Origin: an uncultured Nitrospirota bacterium
GTDB taxonomy: Bacteria > Nitrospirota > Nitrospiria > Nitrospirales > UBA8639
Direction of reading: 5' to 3'
NCBI GenBank assembly: GCA_937139405.1
Contig: CAKZPV010000031.1
Location: 62,001-126,000 of the forward strand
DNA: 64,000 nucleotides
A model generated the notes under the pieces. It saw only the letters and a list, made by a program, of their open reading frames with translations. It made no database searches and was not told the origin of the DNA. Positions 25,370 through 33,830 of this stretch are shown piece after piece; position 1 is the first letter of the stretch; each line of letters begins with the position of its first letter. The translations under genes were made by a program, and so were the position numbers.

Positions 25370-27094
25370 CTATGGAATATCAGGGCCCGGTTTACTCTCC
25401 ACCCTCACCTGGTTCGTTCGTGCATAATAGTCTTTCCGTAGGTCATCCAGCGCCACTTCGACTTCCGAAGCCTCTTCACCCATATGAAGCAATGCTTCGC
25501 GCGCAAGTTCTACGCTAGCCTCCAGGGTCTCTGAAATGGTGAAGTGAGCCCCAAGGGCTTTAAGAGCTTGGCACATCATCATGTCATGCCCGCGCACAAA
25601 AATAGGAACAGCTGGATAGGCCGCATGAAGAGTGGACACCACGCGCTCTGTCGCCTCGCGATCATCAATGGCCACGATCACAAGGGGGGTATCTGCAGCC
25701 CCGACCGCTCGGAAAACCTCGGCACGATTGACATCTCCAAAATACACCGGCTTCCCCTCTGCGCGTTCACGATCCACGAGAGCGGCATTACTATCAATAG
25801 CGACATATGGCACCTTCATTAACTCCATAACAAAGCCGACCTTGCGACCCATCCGTCCAAAACCAATAAGAAGCACCGGCTTACCATCTTGCTCTATCCT
25901 GGCAATTTCAACCTCAGGAATAGTCGTGCTCCCTTCCCGAATAGAAGAAAATATCCGGTACGCGGCTTTCTCGAGCGCTGGGGTGGCCAACATACTCAGG
26001 AGAACAATAATCAGAAGATGTTGAAATAACGTTTCATCTAAAAGCCCCATACCTTTTGCTAAGGCGAACAGTACCAATGCGAATTCACCGCTTTGGGCCA
26101 GGAGTAAGGCGATCGAAATCGATGTCGTGTTCTGTATGCCAAACACACGCGACAAAGGCCAGAGAGTGAAAAACTTCCCGGCAAGTAAAGCAACCATAAT
26201 ACCTAAAAGGATAAGAGGGTTCGCCAAAAAGAGAGTGAGATTTAAGGACATGCCCATGGACATAAAAAACAGCCCCAGCAACAAACCACGAAAGGGTTGA
26301 ATCTCGGCAATAATCTGGTGCCGATAGGATGAATCAGCAATCAAGAGGCCAACGGTAAAGGCCCCCATCGCCATGGAGAGGCCAATACGTTCCATGACAT
26401 ACGCTGAACCCAAGACCAGCAGTAACGCCGATGCGGTAAATATTTCTGGAGAACTAAACCGGGCCAATCTATTCAGGGTGGGGTTCAATATAAATCGAGC
26501 AGTCGTCAGAATGATGACGAGAATGAGAAATGCCTCCGCGAAGGCAAAAAACACATCTTCGGCAATTGTTAACTCCGGTGTGGCCATCAACGACACAAAA
26601 GCCAGAAGTGGAACAACCGCCAGATCTTGTAACAGTAAGATAGCCACAGCGGGTCTTCCATATTCAGAAGAAAGCATCTTCTTTTCCGTTAACAGTTGAA
26701 GGACAAACGCGGTGGAGGACAGGGCTAACGCCGATCCAATTAACAACGAAATTCCCCACGAAGTATGAAGGGTTGCATGGACGATGATTGTGATGATCCC
26801 TCCAGTAATAAAAACCTGAAGCGATCCCAGTCCTAACACCAGCCCCTTCATCTTCCAAAGACGAGAGGGATTCATTTCTATCCCAATCACAAACAACAGG
26901 AGCACAACGCCCAACTCAGCAAGATGCGCAATCTCATTATAATTCTCGATAAATCCCAGCCCCGATGGCCCTAAGACAATCCCCGCCACCAAAAAACCCG
27001 GGATGGCACCAAGACCTAAAGATTGAAACAACGGGACCGCAATCACCGCCGCAGCTAACAGAACAATCGTGTCCGTCAAATATTCTGTATTCAT
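25370..27094 (-). CDS. CPA2 cation:proton antiporter with TrkA-N domain (KefB-type)
   Basis: 574 residues. The first about 390 form a 12-13 span Na/H exchanger-type domain (LGLGAIPGFLVAGIVLGPSGLGF, AILLLQDLAVVPLLAFV); the rest is a TrkA_N nucleotide-binding RCK domain (KPVLLIGFGRMGRKVG, about residue 410) with ADTPLVIVAIDDREATERV. The family exchanges K+ or Na+ for protons and is gated by NAD(H) or thiol conjugates at the RCK domain. QDLAVVPLL carries the conserved acidic residue. Typical full-length member in the inner membrane. Confidence 0.92.
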   Translation of the reverse strand: MNTEYLTDTIVLLAAAVIAVPLFQSLGLGAIPGFLVAGIVLGPSGLGFIENYNEIAHLAELGVVLLLFVIGIEMNPSRLWKMKGLVLGLGSLQVFITGGIITIIVHATLHTSWGISLLIGSALALSSTAFVLQLLTEKKMLSSEYGRPAVAILLLQDLAVVPLLAFVSLMATPELTIAEDVFFAFAEAFLILVIILTTARFILNPTLNRLARFSSPEIFTASALLLVLGSAYVMERIGLSMAMGAFTVGLLIADSSYRHQIIAEIQPFRGLLLGLFFMSMGMSLNLTLFLANPLILLGIMVALLAGKFFTLWPLSRVFGIQNTTSISIALLLAQSGEFALVLFALAKGMGLLDETLFQHLLIIVLLSMLATPALEKAAYRIFSSIREGSTTIPEVEIARIEQDGKPVLLIGFGRMGRKVGFVMELMKVPYVAIDSNAALVDRERAEGKPVYFGDVNRAEVFRAVGAADTPLVIVAIDDREATERVVSTLHAAYPAVPIFVRGHDMMMCQALKALGAHFTISETLEASVELAREALLHMGEEASEVEVALDDLRKDYYARTNQVRVESKPGPDIP

Positions 27095-27265
27095 AAGTAG
27101 ATTCTCATCTATTCTGATCCCTCAGACAAGAGAACTTTTTCAAAATATGGACGAATCCAATGACTTGCTTTCCAAAAAAGGTGTGACATGGTGGTTGCAA
27201 CTAGAACCTACGGAGTCATGCCATTCATGAAAAAAGTCATGAAAAGATATTTTTTCTCTTAATGA

Positions 27266-27456
27266 GTTTGCCGAGTTTCGGCCCGCCAACCGAGGCCCTT
27301 TTTGTTTCGGTAAAAGGACCCAAAACCATTGATGCCCCGTCTGGCCTCATGAGGAGAAGACGTTCGCATACCTATGGAGAGCGAACCAACTCGCTTCGCT
27401 CAAACATGGCCCGCCCATTAATAAAGACGTCGCTCCTTTGGGTCAGACGGTAGGCA
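27266..27456 (+). repeat. ~190-bp interspersed repeat, copy 2
   Basis: GCCGAGTTTCGGCCCGCC, then AAAGGACCCAAAACCATTGATG, and on the right AACTCGCTTCGCTCAAACATGG with GACGTCGCTCC. Same orientation as copies at 0.1 and 45.3 kb. The open frame across it is repeat-derived. Confidence 0.85.
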
Positions 27457-27828
27457 CAGGAAATAAAAGAAAAACTTGATCGGGCGTGGAGAAAAGTGGA
27501 AAAGGAAATAATTTGGAATCCCTATAAAATGTGAGAAATCTTTATATAAATGACCAATACAATACAGTCCAAGAGGAAAGGAGACGGGCCAGAGCAGCTG
27601 ATTCATAGTCAGTGGGCCTGCAAGTGCAAACTCCTTTGTTGTAAAGGCATTGGGCGGGGGCTCGATAGAGAAAAACCTGTTGTGAGAGCTGTTTTTGAAT
27701 TGGTGACTGGAAGAGAATAACCGAAATAGTTGCCATCTGATCTGGCAACGATGGCAGATCAGGTCGTGATTTGATCGTCTGCTTTCTCGCGGCAACGGCC
27801 GCTATGGGGCGGCAATTGCAGCGATTTA
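27457..27828. other. Gene-free interval
   Basis: About 370 bp between the repeat and the DUF1428 gene. Overlapping open frames on the minus strand have unusual Phe/Pro-rich content and no ribosome site, so they are not called. Confidence 0.4.
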
Positions 27829-28209
27829 TTATCCGGCATTGGCCTTAGATGATAGAACGAACGACTGGAACCCGCCGTATGCCATTCGCTCAACATCAAA
27901 ACCTGAATTCGATGAATTGATCAAATTCGCCATTCTTGGGTCAGCGGCGACCTTTTCATTTGCTAAATCACGTGCCTCACGAGATTCAAATACCACCCAT
28001 CCAAACACGATGGCTTCAGCCTCGGTTGCGGCTGCGAGATCAGCGAATGAGCGCGTTCCCTCAAGTATCAAGTCGTCGCTGACATATTCCCTGTATTCGA
28101 GCGCGCCGTGTTCCTTCCAAATATCTGCAACCGCTTCAACAAGACGCTTATACTCGTCTAGGCGTTCGCGCGAAATGGGTAAAACGAATCCGTCGATATA
28201 GTTAGCCAT
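27829..28209 (-). CDS. DUF1428 family protein
   Basis: 126 residues starting MANYIDGFVLPI, a strong DUF1428 hallmark, followed by KEHGALEYREYVSDD, IVFGWVVFESREARD and ADPRMA near residue 90. The fold is a dimeric alpha/beta barrel-like (ABM-related) domain; function is unknown, although bacterial examples travel with stress and transferred regions. The gene stands alone with repeat-rich flanks and looks acquired relative to its neighbours. Confidence 0.88.
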   Translation of the reverse strand: MANYIDGFVLPISRERLDEYKRLVEAVADIWKEHGALEYREYVSDDLILEGTRSFADLAAATEAEAIVFGWVVFESREARDLANEKVAADPRMANLINSSNSGFDVERMAYGGFQSFVLSSKANAG

Positions 28210-28504
28210 GCTTGCTCCGATAGTGATAACTAATCTTAGCCGGAAAACTACTATTTGTCAGGAAAAAATTCAGCGAAACGCACCTATATCGAATAAACCG
28301 CTCAAGCCCGCTTTGAGTCGCTTCAGACCATAAGCAGACATTCGTATTTTCCTAATTTACGCTTATCGCTCAATTTGAACAGTCAGAGCAGGCCTTTCTT
28401 CTATTCAAAATTTTATGAAATAGGGCTCTACAGTTTTAAAATCTCTCTACCGAAAAAGAAAGTTAGTCAGACGCATTATTGTTTTCCAGACGTGAGAACC
28501 AGCC
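28210..28504. other. Intergenic region upstream of STAS-HDOD gene
   Basis: About 300 bp of AT-rich sequence with no supported gene or repeat. Confidence 0.35.
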
Positions 28505-28679
28505 AAGCCTAGGGGGGGGCTCCGGGGAAGTAATTTCCGAGGCTCCAAATGCCCGTATTCTCTCAGACAGACACCCTCCACTTACAAGCGGGGAACCCCA
28601 GACACAGTAAGTCGCGTATCCTCAGCCACCATTCCAGCAAGGTAAAGCTCAGAGGCTCGGCTTAAAGAAAGGCGATACC
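28505..28679 (+). promoter_or_regulatory. GC-rich, possibly structured leader
   Basis: A G-rich block (CTAGGGGGGGGCTCCGGGG) followed by TTTCCGAGGCTCC, CGGGGAACCCC and, just before the gene, GAGGCTCGGC. Complementary CCGAG/CTCGG and GGGG/CCCC segments could fold into a structured 5' leader. It does not match the riboswitch consensuses I know well enough to name it. Confidence 0.2.
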
Positions 28680-29912
28680 ATGAACGTCACCGCGCAGCAG
28701 CAACAAGATACTTTAATTTTAAACCTGGCCGGAAAATTCACGTTTGAGTCCCGCAAATCTCTTCAAACGGCGCTCACGCAATCAGTGACCCCTGATATTC
28801 GGAAAGTCTCGCTCAATTTCTCTCAAGTTCCGTTCATCAACAGTGCGGGACTGGGCCTTCTCATGTTGACCTCACAGGATTTGGAAAAAGACAACATTCG
28901 CTTGGCGCTCGCAGTCCCGGATGGGCATGCGATGAACGTGCTGCAGTTAACGAATATCGACCAAAAAATTCCCATCACCCATATAGGATCCCAACCCGCT
29001 TCGTACGTCCCTGCACAGAAATCCACGGTATCCCAGATGTCGCTAAAACCTCCCTTGGCTCTTGAATCCTCAGAAATGCAGAACCTTCTGGCCCCCATTT
29101 TAGATACGTTAGAACAGAAGGAAATGAGTCTCCCCACACTCCCACAGGTCGCGACCCAAGTCCTTTCCCTCACCACGGATCCGAACGCATCTCCTGAGCA
29201 GTTGACGGGCGTCATTCAACAAGACCCCATTCTCACCAGTAAAATATTTCAATTAACAAATTCTGCTGCCTACGGCACTCGACACCCCATTACATCTTTA
29301 CCTCAAGCCATTGCCTGGTTAGGCTTTAATTCCGTGGCCAGCTTGGCCTTTGCCTTATCGGTGCAAACGGGGATTTTTAATGCTCGGGGCTATGAAAAGG
29401 AAGCGCGGGCGTTATGGGCGCATGCTATTGCCACAGCCTTTTATGCCAAAGCGGTCGCTGGCATGGTTGGGAAAAATCAAGATACGGCATTTCTTTGTGG
29501 TTTATTGCACAGCATCGGCAAACTCTTTGTAATCCATACCGTCAACCAATCTCGATCCTCCTCAGCTCTTCTGCTGCCGTGGGCGGCCATGGTGACCCTC
29601 ATGGAACAATCCTATATTGAAGTGGGCCGACAACTGGCAGAAGCCTGGAATTTTCCACCTCCGGTGAAAGAAGCCATTAACCTGCATGACCATTATTCTT
29701 ATCATCTCGCCACGGACTCCTCGAATGGCGCAGCGATAACCTGTCTGGCTCGACATGTTGCGACCTATCACATCGATTCTGTCGCCATGTCCGAAGAGAT
29801 GATACGGGTTCTCCCTGTCGCTGAAGCCCTTCGTATTCCTCATGATGTGATGGATGAAATCTTTGCGATCAAAACGGTCATTCAACAGCAGATTGATTCT
29901 CTGCTACTTTAA
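28680..29912 (+). CDS. STAS-HDOD signalling protein
   Basis: 410 residues. The N-terminal STAS domain (about 1-105) contains LNFSQVPFINSAGLGLLML, with Ser at the anti-sigma antagonist phosphorylation position. The C-terminal HDOD domain (about 135-350) starts LPTLPQVATQVLSLTTDP and contains LTSKIFQLTNSAAYGTRHPITSL-type sequence and AFLCGLLHSIGKLFV. HDOD is an HD-like fold without the full catalytic set. Fusion implies a phosphorylation-switchable regulator of stress, cell cycle or motility; no kinase or phosphatase partner is adjacent. Start is supported by AAAGGCGATACC. Confidence 0.88.
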   Translation: MNVTAQQQQDTLILNLAGKFTFESRKSLQTALTQSVTPDIRKVSLNFSQVPFINSAGLGLLMLTSQDLEKDNIRLALAVPDGHAMNVLQLTNIDQKIPITHIGSQPASYVPAQKSTVSQMSLKPPLALESSEMQNLLAPILDTLEQKEMSLPTLPQVATQVLSLTTDPNASPEQLTGVIQQDPILTSKIFQLTNSAAYGTRHPITSLPQAIAWLGFNSVASLAFALSVQTGIFNARGYEKEARALWAHAIATAFYAKAVAGMVGKNQDTAFLCGLLHSIGKLFVIHTVNQSRSSSALLLPWAAMVTLMEQSYIEVGRQLAEAWNFPPPVKEAINLHDHYSYHLATDSSNGAAITCLARHVATYHIDSVAMSEEMIRVLPVAEALRIPHDVMDEIFAIKTVIQQQIDSLLL

Positions 29913-30089
29913 GCGGTAATCGGGCTTCTCCCAATAACCCTTATTATTTAAATGATCGTCTGCATTCGGCCAAAAGTAGTCATTCATCGAGCGATGTATT
30001 CGGACTACTTAAGCCAGACGCATCATTGATTATCGTTACTAATGTAACGGCGGTAGCCAGAGAGAAGCTTCCCCTGCGACTTTCCTATG

Positions 30090-30290
30090 CTATGGCCCTG
30101 TCTTAGTCCATTCATTCGTACGAAGGAGACTGCATACCTGAACGCGATAATCCGCAAAGAATGCCTCTTGCCTTTGCGGTTGCACCATGACGTGCTCTGT
30201 GTGAGTTCTCCAAGCATCTACCGCTGCAAGGGATGCAAAGTCACCAAGTACCGGGGCATTGATTTTTTTCCCGTTAAGACTGTCTCCGGG
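30090..30290 (-). pseudogene. Fragment of an antibiotic-biosynthesis-monooxygenase-type gene
   Basis: A minus-strand frame with no start codon encodes the C-terminal half of an ABM-type domain: SLAAVDAWRTHTEH, then FFADYRVQVCSLLRTNEW. The pattern 'SLAAW..H.EH...FADYRV' is characteristic of that family. The N-terminal half is missing: the frame is closed by TAA at 30291-30293 inside the previous gene. A T7 run (30262-30268 on the + strand) is a possible frameshift point. It directly follows the stop of the neighbouring gene, so a decayed partner or fusion is plausible. Confidence 0.6.
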
Positions 30291-30918
30291 TTAGTGTCAC
30301 GTGCAGATCTTTTTCGATGTAGATTTCCAGGAATCCAGGTAGCCCCCCCGCCTTGATCATATCCTCGAATGGCCGGTGAAATTGCCGGTCGTAGTTTTCG
30401 GTGAGAATGACAATGCGCCAGAGGTTCAAGGGGGTATCTTCAGTTCCCCCGACGGCGTGCATCACGTGAAACAAGGGCTGAAATCCGTTGGTTCGAAGAG
30501 TCTCTCCAGTCTCAGTTTCCATTTCGGAGCGCCCGAGAAAAAATATCTCCTGCTCTTGGTGATGAATGAAGACATCTTCGAGTACAGGACCTCTCGTGTT
30601 GGCGATCCAAGCTTGAGCGGTTATTTCCCTAAATAAACGCTCGTTGCCGTCGTCGAGAAAGTGGCGTCCCCACGAATGTTTGCGGGAGACGACATACGGG
30701 ATATAGGAAGCTGGATCCCAGGCCTTCTTAAGCTCCATGTCCCAGACCAGACTGCGTGTCAGTTGAACGGGCTGGCTGACCTCGTAACAATCACTCAGTA
30801 CCTCGTTGACATCAACCGCCGGCAACTCAAACCGCGTGTGTCGCTGGTTTTCCCATGCGCTTTCGAATTCCTCTTTCGCCGCAGCGAACGAATGGCTGGA
30901 ATTCCGTATAGGGTTCAT
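30274..30918 (-). CDS. Hypothetical cytosolic protein
   Basis: About 214 residues from the ATG at 30918, which follows AAGGAGGAGAGAGGAA. No signal or membrane segment. Acidic, aromatic-rich regions (RSLVWDMELKKAWDPASYIPY, SWGRHFLDDGNERL, GFQPLFHVMHAVGG, NLWRIVILTENYDRQF) suggest a compact enzyme or binding domain, but no family is recognised. The last codons overlap a degraded ABM-type fragment in another frame, so the natural protein may once have been longer. A GTG/ATG start further upstream is less likely. Confidence 0.6.
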   Translation of the reverse strand: MNPIRNSSHSFAAAKEEFESAWENQRHTRFELPAVDVNEVLSDCYEVSQPVQLTRSLVWDMELKKAWDPASYIPYVVSRKHSWGRHFLDDGNERLFREITAQAWIANTRGPVLEDVFIHHQEQEIFFLGRSEMETETGETLRTNGFQPLFHVMHAVGGTEDTPLNLWRIVILTENYDRQFHRPFEDMIKAGGLPGFLEIYIEKDLHVTLTRRQS

Positions 30919-31053
30919 TTCCTCTCTCCTCCTTATCAACATTACCACAGCACCATGTTCAACACAGGTGGAACCGGGGAGTATCATGAGACTAAGTCAT
31001 GACATGAACAAAGAAAATACTGGCTTATGATGTTTACGGTTAATCAGCATGGC

Positions 31054-31629
31054 TCAATCAGTCAGACGATTAGTTATTTTCACCAATTCATCAATCGTTG
31101 CCTTGAGCATCCCCGCGTGACGGTCATCTTTCAGGTGTTCATTTTCGTCAAAGGCCTGAAACCCAGAGCCAACAGCAACTTGTGAAGGCACAACAGTCAC
31201 ACCAATATTGCCCAGCATCATCCGCAATGGCACAAGTCCACGTAAGCCACCTAAGCCTCCTGGGGAGACAGCCCCCAACGCTGCAATTTTTCCGTGAAAA
31301 GCAATCAGAGACGCTTCATGTTCTTCATGTGGGCGTGAGATCCAGTCCAATGTGTTCTTCAAAAGTGGGGGCATGGAACTATTATATTCTGGTGAGGCAA
31401 TGAAGAAACCATCGTGTTCGACAAAAAGTTGTTTGAGTGTTTTGGCTTTTTCAGGAATACCATGTTGTGCTTCAACGTCACCATCATAGAGCGGCATGTC
31501 AAAGTCTTTCAAATCAATATGTGTCACTTGTGCGCCAGCATCCTGTGCCATATCGGCGGCTAGCTTTGCTAGTTTCTTGTTCAAAGACTCTTTACGCACA
31601 CTTCCTGCAAAAAACAGTAATCTAGCCAT
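31054..31629 (-). CDS. NADPH-dependent FMN reductase
   Basis: 191 residues of the flavodoxin-like NAD(P)H:FMN reductase family: N-terminal phosphate-binding FAGSVRKESLNKKLA and the flavin loop ASPEYNSSMPPLLKNTLDW. The family reduces free or bound FMN, quinones or chromate. Start at MARLLFF is preferred (AAGGACACAATC upstream). It stands alone between an unrelated hypothetical and a long gap. Cytosolic. Length and motifs are typical. Confidence 0.9.
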   Translation of the reverse strand: MARLLFFAGSVRKESLNKKLAKLAADMAQDAGAQVTHIDLKDFDMPLYDGDVEAQHGIPEKAKTLKQLFVEHDGFFIASPEYNSSMPPLLKNTLDWISRPHEEHEASLIAFHGKIAALGAVSPGGLGGLRGLVPLRMMLGNIGVTVVPSQVAVGSGFQAFDENEHLKDDRHAGMLKATIDELVKITNRLTD

Positions 31630-32050
31630 GATTGTGTCCTTAAGATTACGGTTCAAATTTTTCGGTGGTGATTATAATAATCTGTACATCATTCTGGTGT
31701 GAAGTATCAGGGATCGGGATGGAGCGAGGCAAGTAGGAAGAACGCTCGCCCCATTCAACCCCCCGTGGTCGTCATATCGACGATGAGTAGATGTTAGAGA
31801 AGAAAAGTATTTTTTCGTACTAACCGTAAATATAACAGGCAAATGCCGCCATCGCCTCTCAAACGGGTTCTCCTCCAAATTAAAATCGGCCACGACTTAA
31901 TGTAGTCGTTCTCTCAGAAAGTTAGGGACTGATTCAGGGCCTTGAGGAACGCTCGCACGTGAGTAGCCTGTATGTCCGCTGTGGGTCGAAAGCTGACGGT
32001 TAACCGAAATCAGTTACCTTAAGATCAAAGGAGAAAAGATTCCAGCCCGA
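31630..32050. other. Gene-free interval
   Basis: About 420 bp with only short chance frames; no promoter or RNA that I can support. Confidence 0.4.
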
Positions 32051-32117
32051 TTTCCAGAAACAGGTTTAAAACATACTTCGCCCCGAACGGGGTGCTGGCG
32101 TGAACGACCTCAGTCGT
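32051..32117. repeat. Direct repeat flanking AlbA_2 gene, left copy
   Basis: ATTTCCAGAAACAGGTTT then, after a 14-base longer spacer, CCCGAACGGGGTGCTGG. The same two blocks recur at 33326-33362. The second block can form a CCCCGAACGGGG hairpin. Confidence 0.75.
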
Positions 32118-32128
32118 TGAGTTGATTT

Positions 32129-32160
32129 GTGGGTCGTACGGGGGTCGAACCTGTGACCCT
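32129..32160 (-). pseudogene. tRNA-Lys 3'-end remnant
   Basis: Read on the minus strand: GGTCACAGGTTCGACC, then CCCGTACGACCCACA. This closely matches the T-arm and acceptor 3' strand of bacterial tRNA-Lys (GGTCGCAGGTTCGA...GCACGACCCACCA). The 5' half, anticodon arm and intact CCA are absent, so it is not a functional tRNA. Such 3' ends are typical integration scars. Confidence 0.65.
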
Positions 32161-33127
32161 ACCCTTCGGTTGGGGCGAGATTAGGGATTTGATAAATATC
32201 CTCTATTTCTCCAGTCTGAGGAGGCATGTCATCAGCATATACTTTCCATTTTAGATTAAGAGTTCCAGCACAAGCTCTATCAAGACACGGATCTGAAGTA
32301 GCTTCACTATTCCATTCTGACAATATGTATCCAAACCGAATGTCACCGAAGTGAGTAATTGGTGTCTCATCCTCTGGGAAAAGACATTGTGTATTTAAGT
32401 AGGCAACGTAAACAGCATAAATCGCTCCATCTATTTTTTTATTTCCCATTTGCCTAAAGCCACATAAATTTTGATTTGAGACCGAAATTTCGGGAGGCCA
32501 ATATAAAATCAACTTTATATTTCTTGCGGCAATACCACCCTCATTCTTTAGGTTAATACGTAAACTTTTTATTGGCCCAGGATCATAGTAAATTGATAAA
32601 GAAATAATTGGAAAACGATTGCGCTGCATGACATCACGAACTTCATAATCTTCCATTGCGATATTAGAAAAATTGAACCTCTTATAGTATCGTTTATCTT
32701 TGGACTGATGAGCCGTACAACTTTGAGGAATATCCACCAAATAAGCTATCTTTCCAGGATTTGTCTGGTCTAAACGGATTGGCTTGATGGTTAGATTGGG
32801 AATTCGAGGAGAGACATTGCTCAAAATGATATTTTCTAAACGTTCTTTTGAAATCTCAGTAGGATCAAGTTTGCCATCTAATTCCTTAGGAAGGCCTGGG
32901 TTACCTTCACCCTGACTGTTTTCAGTCATCCCATAAATAATTATTCCACCTTGGGAATTCGCCATGGCAGACACGTCTTTTCCGATTTCCTCCTTCTTCC
33001 GGGGATTGGTTAAATCCAATAAAGAATCGCTAGCTTTATATTCAAGATCTAATCGTTCCTCAACCCCATGATCGATTAACGCCTTAAGGTTTTCCTCGTT
33101 CCAGTCTAATGGATTCTCAAAGTCCAT
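32159..33127 (-). CDS. AlbA_2 (Schlafen-type) DNA-binding domain protein
   Basis: 322 residues from the ATG at 33127. The N-terminal AlbA_2 domain (about 15-140) is recognised by ERLDLEYKAS, EEIGKDVSAMANSQGGIIIYG and the LVDIPQS/YYKR region after IAYL. The C-terminal half (about 150-322) is beta-rich and unfamiliar (ISLSIYYDPGPIKSLRINLKNEGG). AlbA_2 proteins occur as transcription regulators, nucleases and defence components. AT-rich base use, flanking direct repeats and the tRNA-Lys scar at its 3' end suggest recent acquisition. Its last codons lie on the edge of the tRNA fragment. Confidence 0.82.
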   Translation of the reverse strand: MDFENPLDWNEENLKALIDHGVEERLDLEYKASDSLLDLTNPRKKEEIGKDVSAMANSQGGIIIYGMTENSQGEGNPGLPKELDGKLDPTEISKERLENIILSNVSPRIPNLTIKPIRLDQTNPGKIAYLVDIPQSCTAHQSKDKRYYKRFNFSNIAMEDYEVRDVMQRNRFPIISLSIYYDPGPIKSLRINLKNEGGIAARNIKLILYWPPEISVSNQNLCGFRQMGNKKIDGAIYAVYVAYLNTQCLFPEDETPITHFGDIRFGYILSEWNSEATSDPCLDRACAGTLNLKWKVYADDMPPQTGEIEDIYQIPNLAPTEG

Positions 33128-33325
33128 ACATTCTCCAAACTGCCTTCTGATAATCAAATGGTGCTTACAAAAACTTCTGATATTCGATCTGATAACCCTC
33201 AAGAAAAGACACTCGAATTATAGCGGTTCGATCATTCTAGCAGTAAATATTGTGGGGACTAATTCTTCCGGGAACTTCTTCGTGGTAAAAAAGACAAAGC
33301 CTCTCGTTGAAATGAAGCTATCCAA

Positions 33326-33380
33326 TTTCCAGAAACAGGTTTTTCCCGAACGGGGTGCTGGTTCGGACGCCCTAAGTCAT
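33326..33380. repeat. Direct repeat flanking AlbA_2 gene, right copy
   Basis: ATTTCCAGAAACAGGTTT then CCCGAACGGGGTGCTGG, matching the left copy at 32051 but with a shorter spacer. The repeats are 1,275 bp apart and bracket the AlbA_2 gene and the tRNA-Lys remnant. Confidence 0.75.
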
Positions 33381-33502
33381 TAATTTAATCAGTGGACTGT
33401 ATGATAAAGAGTCAGCTGCTCTTTATAAAGATACCTGTTTTTATTTATGCATTCGGTTTTTCGTCTTAAACGGGATGAAATTGTTCTTCTCCTTCCATGA
33501 TC

Positions 33503-33693
33503 TGACGCCTGCAGTCCGGCCTTAGGGATGGACGCTCCTATTATTGGCGGACCTTGTTTGAGCGCAGCGAGTTAGTCCGCTCTCTACCCTGCGTCCATCT
33601 CTGTGATGTTGCCGGACTGGGCGTCAATGGTTTTGGGTCCTTTTGCCGAAACAAAAGGGCCTCGGCTGCCGGGCCGAAACCCGGCAATCCAAA
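33503..33693 (-). repeat. ~190-bp interspersed repeat, copy 3
   Basis: Inverted relative to copies 1, 2 and 4. It contains TGTTTGAGCGCAGCGAGTT, GGTTTTGGGTCCTTTTG and the hairpin GCCGGGCCGAAACCCGGC. It adjoins the AlbA_2 island on its right side. Confidence 0.85.
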
Positions 33694-33830
33694 GAAGACC
33701 AATAATTGCCGGTCAGAGCTATAAGGGTGAGAGATCAATATACTTGTTCTAATCTAACAAGATGGAAGTTAATTGGGAAACTACATTAGTGGACTGTCAC
33801 ATAGACTGAACTTGTGGCCCACAGTTTAAA

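Noticed and set aside
27418-27795. A 125-codon minus-strand frame
   Set aside because: Starts inside the 190-bp repeat side, Phe/Pro-rich, no recognisable domain and no ribosome site.
28505-28679. c-di-GMP or c-di-AMP riboswitch before STAS-HDOD
   Set aside because: A GCGGGGAACC stretch is vaguely similar to the c-di-AMP class, but the other conserved blocks are absent.
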